This document shows, piece after piece, positions 57,845 through 64,000 of a DNA stretch of 64,000 nt; the first letter of the stretch is position 1, and each line of letters begins with the position of its first letter. Source of the stretch: Diplocarpon mali (taxonomy: Eukaryota; Ascomycota; Leotiomycetes; Helotiales; Drepanopezizaceae); the NCBI GenBank assembly GCA_024741835.1, contig JAENRP010000035.1, positions 101,626-165,625 on the forward strand. The letters are read 5' to 3'. A program made the translations under genes and the position numbers. The notes under the pieces were generated by a model that was not told where the DNA came from, searched no databases, and saw only the letters and a program-made list of their open reading frames with translations.

Positions 57845-60715
57845 CTAGAACATTTCCTCTCCTCTTTTACCATCTCCATCCTCTTTGACACCAGTGGGAG
57901 CTTTCTCTTCCTGCTTCCTCCAAAGACTTGCCAGGAATTCGTTCGTGCTAGCTTCATCGATACCCTTGTCTTCTCTCTTCTTGATGAATCTCGGGAATCT
58001 TAAACTAAGCCCCTTTTCATCGCTCACCAAGCCAATGGCTGCTGTATAGGTGGGACTGATCGTGATATCTACACTCAAATCAGCCACATCACTCTTCATA
58101 AGTGCTCGTGTCAAGTGTAGACTATATATACCAGCGAACGCCATCTCCCAGACCTCTTTCGGCTCGAACCACACATCAGGATGCCCCCCCTCGTAGTCAA
58201 CATAATTCGGCTTCCCTTCGAGCACATTATCCCCATCCTCTTCGTAGTACTCCTTGTTTGCCCTGTAAAACGCATCCGTAAAGCCACTGATGCATTTACA
58301 AACCGCTTCCAAACTCCCTGTCTCCTCGTTCCGCACCGCAAGCAAAATCGGAGACCACCATTGCGATTTTCGGCCTTGCCCATGCCACCCTGCTATTGGG
58401 ATAAGGTCCAGGGTGTCGAAGGTCGTGCTGTAGTCTTTCTTCACCTTGAGCCAAGAGTCAAGACGCTTATCGGGCTCGTAGGTAGCAAGGAGAGCTTTGC
58501 GCCGGGGTTTCTTTTCTGTCGATTCAGCTTTCTTCTTGCCCTTGGCGGGCTTTGCAGTCGGTTCTGGAACTGGGTCTTCGACCTCTTCGGATTTCGGGTC
58601 TGGAAGGTCGTCTAGGATTTTGACCATGATGCCTTCGCATTTCATGTTCGTGGCGCTCTTAAAAAACTCGAGAACAGTTTCGGAGTCTTGAGATGTGGCG
58701 TCAATACTCTTTACCCATGTGAACTGATTTGGAACTTCAGTGAATAACCCTCTTAGTAGTTCTCGTCTTTCGCGAAATGGGCGGTCGAGTAATGATTCAC
58801 TGTTCAAGTACATCAGATCGAATGAGAACAGGCATACATCGACTTTTACACTTCCAATTGCGACGTCTTTACGAGCTCGGTTCGCAAGGGTCTGGAATGT
58901 TTTGAGATCTCCAGATTCTCGGTCAACAGCGACGACTTCTCCCTCCATAATGAAGCTCGACACGCCCTCACCTCTGATTTTTGGTATCAAGGCAACAAGG
59001 TCAGGGTACTTGTCTGTCATAAGTTCTAAATGGCGAGAAAATATCGAGACTTTGCCTTGAGCATCGCAGTGCACTTGTGCCCTTTGGCCATCGTACTTGT
59101 ATTCGCAACTGAAGTCTCGACCTTGTAATTTGGTGAGCATCTCTGAAAGGTCCCGTGTTATACTTCCCAGCATAGGCCGAAGGGGGACGTGCAAAGCAAG
59201 TCCACATCTTATTAGCAGCTCGTCACAAACCCCAATCTCGAGGAGAACCGGGATCAGGTCGTTATAATTAGGTCTTTTCGCAAAGCAAGCTTTAATAATT
59301 TCTTCCGAATTCGACCAGACTAGAGCGAGTTCCTCTTTCTTGAGTTTGGAAAGCTCGGTCAGGGACTGCAAAGGGAAGTCTGCTCCGGGTGGCCGGGACA
59401 GGAGCAATGCTCGAGACAGGGCTATCAACATGGTAGTCTTAACGGCACCAATCCGAAGCTATATAATGTCAGTCGCTGAACCGAGCTACGTATGGGCATC
59501 TCACATGTTGACATAGAGTCCGAACGACATAACGACTTTCTTCTGCTCCTCTGGCGTCTTGTAACAGCCGATCCACTACTCTTTGCTTAATCTCACCACT
59601 TCCCGTGCCCTGAGTCTTAGCTATCTTGACCAAAGATTGATAGACTCCTTTTATGGTAAGTGGTTTTGGCTTTCGAAGTGTGAAGCTTTGGCGTTTCTTT
59701 GCTTCAAAGGCAACATCACCTGCGTCACCGACCTTGTCGTAGAGAGCTTTGAGCGACCTGTTATCCAATCCGCACACATTTTTGAGAGCTTTAGAGATAG
59801 CTGATCCTCCAAGGCCAAGCTCAAGCGAAATATAAGGCGGCGAAATTGCGTTGGTACACAGCCAGACCTAGAGTAAGTAGCATGATAGTTAGCGAAAGCG
59901 TCGGAAGGATTACAGCAATCGAAAGACGTCAGGCTGCGAATCACTCGGCAATTAATATGCAAGTCAACAGACAAGACATGGATTACTATACATACAGTTG
60001 GAAGAAGACTACTTGGATCACCCTCTATAATCACTCTGAGAAGATTCACAAGAGTATCTACAATCTTAATTCGGCTCTGCGTACTATTGACCAGCACAAA
60101 ACACCTGGTGAGAAGAGCATAGGACGCATCCCCTGTCTCTGCTGCCCAGTGGCCTTGTAGTTCCGTAACGTATTTCGCGGGATTGAACATCAGAGGGCTC
60201 TCGTCAAAGGGTATGTTCGAGCAGATTGTATCGTCGGATAACCCAGCTGACTGTAAAGACAGAGTATTCTTTCTTGTGGGCACATGTAGAGAGTGTGTAT
60301 TCTTCCCCCGCGATTGATCTTCAAGGCTAACGTCTTCTAAATCAGACTTCGCTCCATCGACTTGCTCGACAGTGCTTCGGTTGAGGCTACCATGTTCGCA
60401 ATCCGCAGAACCTTCAATATTGCTGCCTCCTAAGCTCTCCACACCTACGACTGGGTTTGTTGGATTTTGCAGGTTTGGAATTTGTCTGTTCAAAGCTTCT
60501 TCGTGGTCCCATTCTGCTTGCAGTTTCCGTGCCAGTTGCTCATCTGTCAAGGTTGACGGGTCGCTAGCCTCCTCGGTAGTTGTTTCAGTATTTTGAACTT
60601 TGGGTATCTCAATGGCTTCTTTCTGCTTCCCAAAGAAGAAATCCAGATTTCGTGAAGTCGCTGGTGAAGACTTGGAGTCATTATTGACTTTCCGCTTCTT
60701 CGTTGGAGGGGCCAT
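57845..60715 (-). CDS. CDC9: ATP-dependent DNA ligase I
   Basis: Joins Okazaki fragments and seals nicks in repair. Exons 60715..59996, 59867..59505, 59458..57845 give 898 aa. The N-terminus has a basic stretch (PPTKKRKV, likely nuclear signal) and a PIP-box-like NLDFFFGKQ for PCNA. The DNA-binding domain contains GDASYALLTRCFVLVNSTQS, and across the first splice VWLCTNAISPPYISLELGLG. The adenylation motif I is CEYKYDGQRAQVH with active-site K482. Other motifs are FIMEGEVVAVD, VCLFSFDLMYLN, CEGIMVKILDD and RLDSWLKVKKDY. An OB domain follows. The linker between motif IV and V carries a Lys/Pro-rich insertion (PEPTAKPAKGKKKAESTEKK). It shares a 288-bp promoter with the RINT1 gene. Confidence 0.96.
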
Positions 60716-60901
60716 TTTAGATCGAGAAGTTCAGGAAGTGTTGCATATTCGGAGGCTTAGCCCTATCCGTTATCCAGAGAGTCTCGTCCACGAAGATGCT
60801 GCATTCTTGGTGGAAATATTCACAGGATTTTTGGTATTTGTTGGTGGTAATGAACCTTGTGGGCTGCGTGCCGTTGTAAAAATCCGGGGAAGCCTGGAAG
60901 T

Positions 60902-60914
60902 CGCGTTCAACGCG
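60902..60914. promoter_or_regulatory. CGCGTT-C-AACGCG palindrome in LIG1/RINT1 promoter
   Basis: A perfect 6-bp inverted repeat around one C, about 190 bp upstream of the ligase start and 90 bp upstream of the RINT1 start. ACGCG-like cores suit MBF control of an S-phase gene; the role is inferred by analogy with yeast CDC9. Confidence 0.35.
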
Positions 60915-61003
60915 GCTCGCCAAGCATCAGGCTTCTGAACCTGACTCTCACCATCGATGTCTTGCACACCATAATCCAGCCTCGCATCCCTAGGACTCTC
61001 GCC

Positions 61004-63686
61004 ATGGCTCCCGCCGACATTTCTCGGGAGCGGAGCCCTGTTGCAATCCTGCTCAATCCAGACAAGGACATTCCTCTTGGGGAGCGGGATATCAGAGTCG
61101 AAGACTTCTTAAACGATAAAATACAAACAGCCGATGACCTCGCAGATATTCCTAGCCTGCTTGCGAACGTAATGGCACAAAAGAAACAGCTTGAAGATCA
61201 GGTTCGTGGGTTCCGCGGATCATATTTCGCAATCTTGGGCCCCTACTGACGTCCTGCCAGCTCCAAAATGCCAAAGAGGAATTGACCCTGGCCAGGAAGA
61301 CATCTGCGAATCGAACAAGCCTCATGCTTGAGCAATCTCAAGAGTTCGAAAGACAGCAGCTTAATGTTCAGAATCGCCTGAAGATAGTGACTTCATCGGA
61401 TACACCAGAGGATGCAACACGGCGATTGAGGAAGCCATTGGAGAAGCTGCGAAAAGTCGAGCTGGCAGAAGTATATTTTCAACTTTTGAAAGATGTCGAG
61501 GGCTTGAAGCAGGAGGCAAAAGCACATTTACCAGGAAATCCAAAGCAGGCTCTCAAGCCCTATATGATGCTGAAAGATCTCGCCGTGAGACTTTTGGACT
61601 TACAAGAACAAACTGAAGGCGCAGCCGTTCATCTGGTCACGTTTATCCAGCAAACCACAGACGGACTTTGGCTTGACATGAAGAAGATCATGGTGGCGGA
61701 GTTTGAGGCTGTTCTCAAGAAATCAAAGTGGCCAGATGCGACTAGTGAACCTACAACGGAATGGACCGACTGCTTTGAGAAGCTTCTCGAGCTACAGATG
61801 CCCGAGGTCGCCTCTGCCACGGATCCTCTGATACTCTTGCCAATGGGTGTCCTCACAAAGCCTTTTGTGCAACAGTTCAGATATCATTTCTTCAGTGATA
61901 AGCCGACAAACCACCTGAATCAGGTATTGCCGTATTACCCCGAAGAAATAACATTTGGTTAATGGCTTCCAGCTGGGCGATTACTATCTCGAGTGGTTCA
62001 TAGGAACTGTTTCTAAATGGCGGAATTTCTTACAAGAGAACGTTGGCCCTGCTCTCGCTACCCATTTTAAGGGTAACATTTACTCTGGGAACGCTTTATA
62101 TGTCGATCCAGTAGCCGCATTTGTAACAGCTTTGCTCCCCATTTTGAAGGAGAAGGTCGATCGCCAGGTCGAGGCTGTGGTCAATAATCCCCCCTTGCTC
62201 AGTAAATTCATGGTTCAGTTGATGAACTTTGATGAGACGATCAGAAACAAGTTCAGCTATGATGGAGGGAATCCGGAATTTGGCTGGAAAGGATTGACTT
62301 GGGATGTCCTTGACCGTCAATTTGATACATGGTTCGAAGTTGAGAAAAAATTCGCTTTGGACAGATATTGGGACATAATGAAGACGAGCAACAGTGCGTT
62401 TATTGACTATGATAGCTCTGCTCCAGGAAAAACTAAACCTACTTTCGGAGCAATAAAGATAACAGATCTCATTCAGAATGAAACCGCTCAGTACAACAAA
62501 GTGCGGAAATTTTCGCACAAGATGAAGTTCCTCATTGGCATTCAGGCAGAAATTCTTGACTTGTACTGGGGCGCTCTCAAAGATTCACTAGATATATACA
62601 ATACCATCACTTCAACGGTTGGCCGTACAATCCACGGAATCACCAAGGAGCAGCAGGCAGCAATCGAAGGAGTTGGGAAGTTCGAGACCCTGTGCAAAGT
62701 GTTTGGCAGCGCGGAGCATCTCATATCCGCCATGAAAGATTGGAGCAACGAGGAGGTACGTCTTTAGCTTTGTTTCATTGATTGAGGATCGGGTTTGTGG
62801 TTTAGAGATGAGCTAATATCTACAGTTCTTTGTCTATCTGTGGGAGGAATTGCAGGACAGAGCGAAGGGCACTGATGGTAAGTCGAAGCTTGCAGGAAGC
62901 ATGACCTATACCGAGGTCAAGGAGAGCACATCCGATGCCATGGGGTCTGAATCGGAAGGCTCTGTTTTTGACAAAACTATCGACAGCTTTGAAAAGCTAC
63001 GACAATCAGCCGAATCCTTGATTACACAGGCTGTCAAATATGGATTCCCAGCCTCCTTCAAGCAGTATATCACCCGGCCTCAATGGTCCACAATTGGAGA
63101 TGCCTCTTCTGGTCAGTGAAACTTGCCTCTTTAGGAGCGTATGCTTACTCTTGGATAGGCGCGTGGCCGTCCGCCAGAACTGCAGAGCTGGATGCTCCGC
63201 TTCAGGTTAGTGTGGACAGACGAGTTTCTCTCACAGGCGCTGACTTCCATTCAGGAAATGACACAAAGTTTGACATTCTTACGAAAGGCTCTTGCTGATG
63301 TCCCATTCCGGCGTATCTGGCGCGAGGCTCTTGGTAGTCTCCAAGACCTTATCTTCCACGATATTATTTTGAGACACGATTTCACTACGCTTGGTGCAGC
63401 GCAACTCCGATATGATTTTGAAGCCATCCAAGCAACGATTGCTAGGAGCATTAGATTTAGCGAGGACTCCACTTTCAGTATGCCAACTTTGAGAGAGGCA
63501 GTTGCCCTGCTGAACATGCCCGTGGAGGCTGCGGATGGTCGCATGTCCCTCAAGGAGATCAGTGACGAGATCTTTGCAGATAGTAAACGAACTCAAGGCG
63601 CGCTTGAGAGCTTGGGTATGAAGCACCTCACGAACGGTGAGGCTAGAGCGGTCTTGGCAAAGAGGCTGGAAGCGTCTACCGAGTAG
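61004..63686 (+). CDS. TIP20: RINT1/Tip20 vesicle-tethering protein
   Basis: Subunit of the Dsl1/NRZ complex that tethers Golgi-derived COPI vesicles at the ER. Exons 61004..61201, 61261..61923, 61973..62755, 62826..63111, 63159..63205, 63255..63686 give 802 aa. An N-terminal coiled coil (KKQLEDQLQNAKEELTLARK) precedes the RINT1_TIP1 region: LRKVELAEVYFQLLKDVEGL, DYYLEWFIGTVSKWRNFLQE, YFMVQLMN-like FMVQLMNFDETIR, ILDLYWGALKDSLDIYN, then after a 47-nt exon LTFLRKALADVPFRRIWREA and FTTLGAAQLRYDF. For the last intron, the acceptor at 63254 (49 nt, with GCTGAC branch) was preferred to one giving 31 nt. Confidence 0.88.
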
Positions 63687-63908
63687 AGCGGCCCTCTCCT
63701 CGTGTGTGGCAAGGTGCATTATTCGCGAAGGTCAACATGAACGCCGAAGCACTGGTTAGGGCTACTAGATATCCCCCTTCTACGATTCAAGACATCACTA
63801 GAAGAAACAGCTTATCCAAGTCCGATAAATCCGAAGATCTTCTGCAGCTGAGGTTGAATGTGTTGTTTGCTAGTGTGAAAGGATTCTCCGTCGAACCCCC
63901 CGGCCCGT

Positions 63909-64000
63909 CTAACTGAGGGCTCTCATAGTCAGCTCGACTACCGCAAAGGTGCCAGCACTGACAGGCATAGCTCTCAGAAGAGTTGGCCCGATTCCCTTCC
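63909..64000 (-). CDS. Mitochondrial carrier family protein, C-terminal end (partial)
   Basis: The reverse strand from the window edge reads KGIGPTLLRAMPVSAGTFAV, then VELTMRALS and a stop at 63909-63911. This is the last transmembrane segment and C-terminus of an SLC25 inner-membrane carrier; the GPTLxRAxPxxAGTF pattern resembles Ymc1/Crc1-type carriers. The rest lies outside the window, so the substrate cannot be assigned. It converges with the RINT1 gene. Confidence 0.75.
   Translation of the reverse strand, partial: KGIGPTLLRAMPVSAGTFAVVELTMRALS

Noticed and set aside
63206..63236. A 31-nt intron in the RINT1 gene ending at CTCACAG
   Set aside because: The acceptor at 63254 gives 49 nt with a GCTGAC branch and restores the conserved EMTQSLTFLRKAL segment.

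Overview
The window is nuclear DNA of a filamentous ascomycete (Pezizomycotina). Genes sit on both strands and carry many short GT-AG introns, most of 45-75 nt with CTRAY-like branch sites close to the acceptor. The gene content is fungal: a Skn7 response regulator, a P/Q-rich metacaspase, an FRE-type metalloreductase and an ApsB/Pcp1-like spindle-pole protein. An AT-rich, gene-poor island of degenerate repeats looks like the product of repeat-induced point mutation (RIP). I cannot name a species; Leotiomycetes is a guess. One N at 52617 indicates draft assembly. All gene models were built by hand from splice signals, reading phase and family conservation. No transcript evidence or database search was available.

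Layout. 1-6.4 kb: skn7 and the eIF2B epsilon gene, both +. 6.4-12 kb: cytosolic serine hydroxymethyltransferase (-) and a Tan1/THUMPD1 gene (+). 12-21 kb: an Ecd/Sgt1 gene (-), diverging from a 1,490-aa coiled-coil spindle-pole-body protein (+), which converges on a metacaspase (-). 21-24 kb: non-conserved DNA with one long open frame of unknown status. 24-27 kb: ferric reductase (-) and prefoldin subunit 3 (+) from one short promoter region. 27.2-36.6 kb: the AT-rich island. It contains at least three copies of one unclassified repeat of about 0.7 kb and a single intact gene, a Sec14 phosphatidylinositol-transfer protein. 36.6-40.5 kb: RNA polymerase I subunit RPA34 (-) and the rRNA-processing kinase Grc3 (+), head to head. 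40.5-42.8 kb: AT-rich spacer. 42.8-52 kb: MSH2 (-) / TRM10 (+), the kinetochore gene mis14/nsl1 (-), an unrecognised but well-formed 136-aa gene (-) and proteasome ATPase RPT3 (+). 52-64 kb: a bZIP factor with two apparent GC-AG introns (-), a HAD hydrolase (-) / HNH-type zinc protein (+), DNA ligase I (-) / RINT1-Tip20 (+), and the 3' end of a mitochondrial carrier (-).

Most genes are housekeeping: translation, one-carbon metabolism, tRNA modification, rRNA synthesis and processing, mismatch repair and ligation, proteasome, spindle and kinetochore, and vesicle tethering. Seven divergent pairs share intergenic regions shorter than 320 nt, or 334 nt for the longest. Some pairs join related functions (RPA34/GRC3). 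The two DNA-metabolism pairs (MSH2/TRM10, LIG1/RINT1) each carry a CGCG palindrome resembling paired MBF (MCB) sites. I found no biosynthetic cluster, CRISPR, rRNA or convincing tRNA gene. The items most worth a second look are the repeat island, the bZIP gene with GC donors, the unknown 136-aa gene and the long orphan frame.
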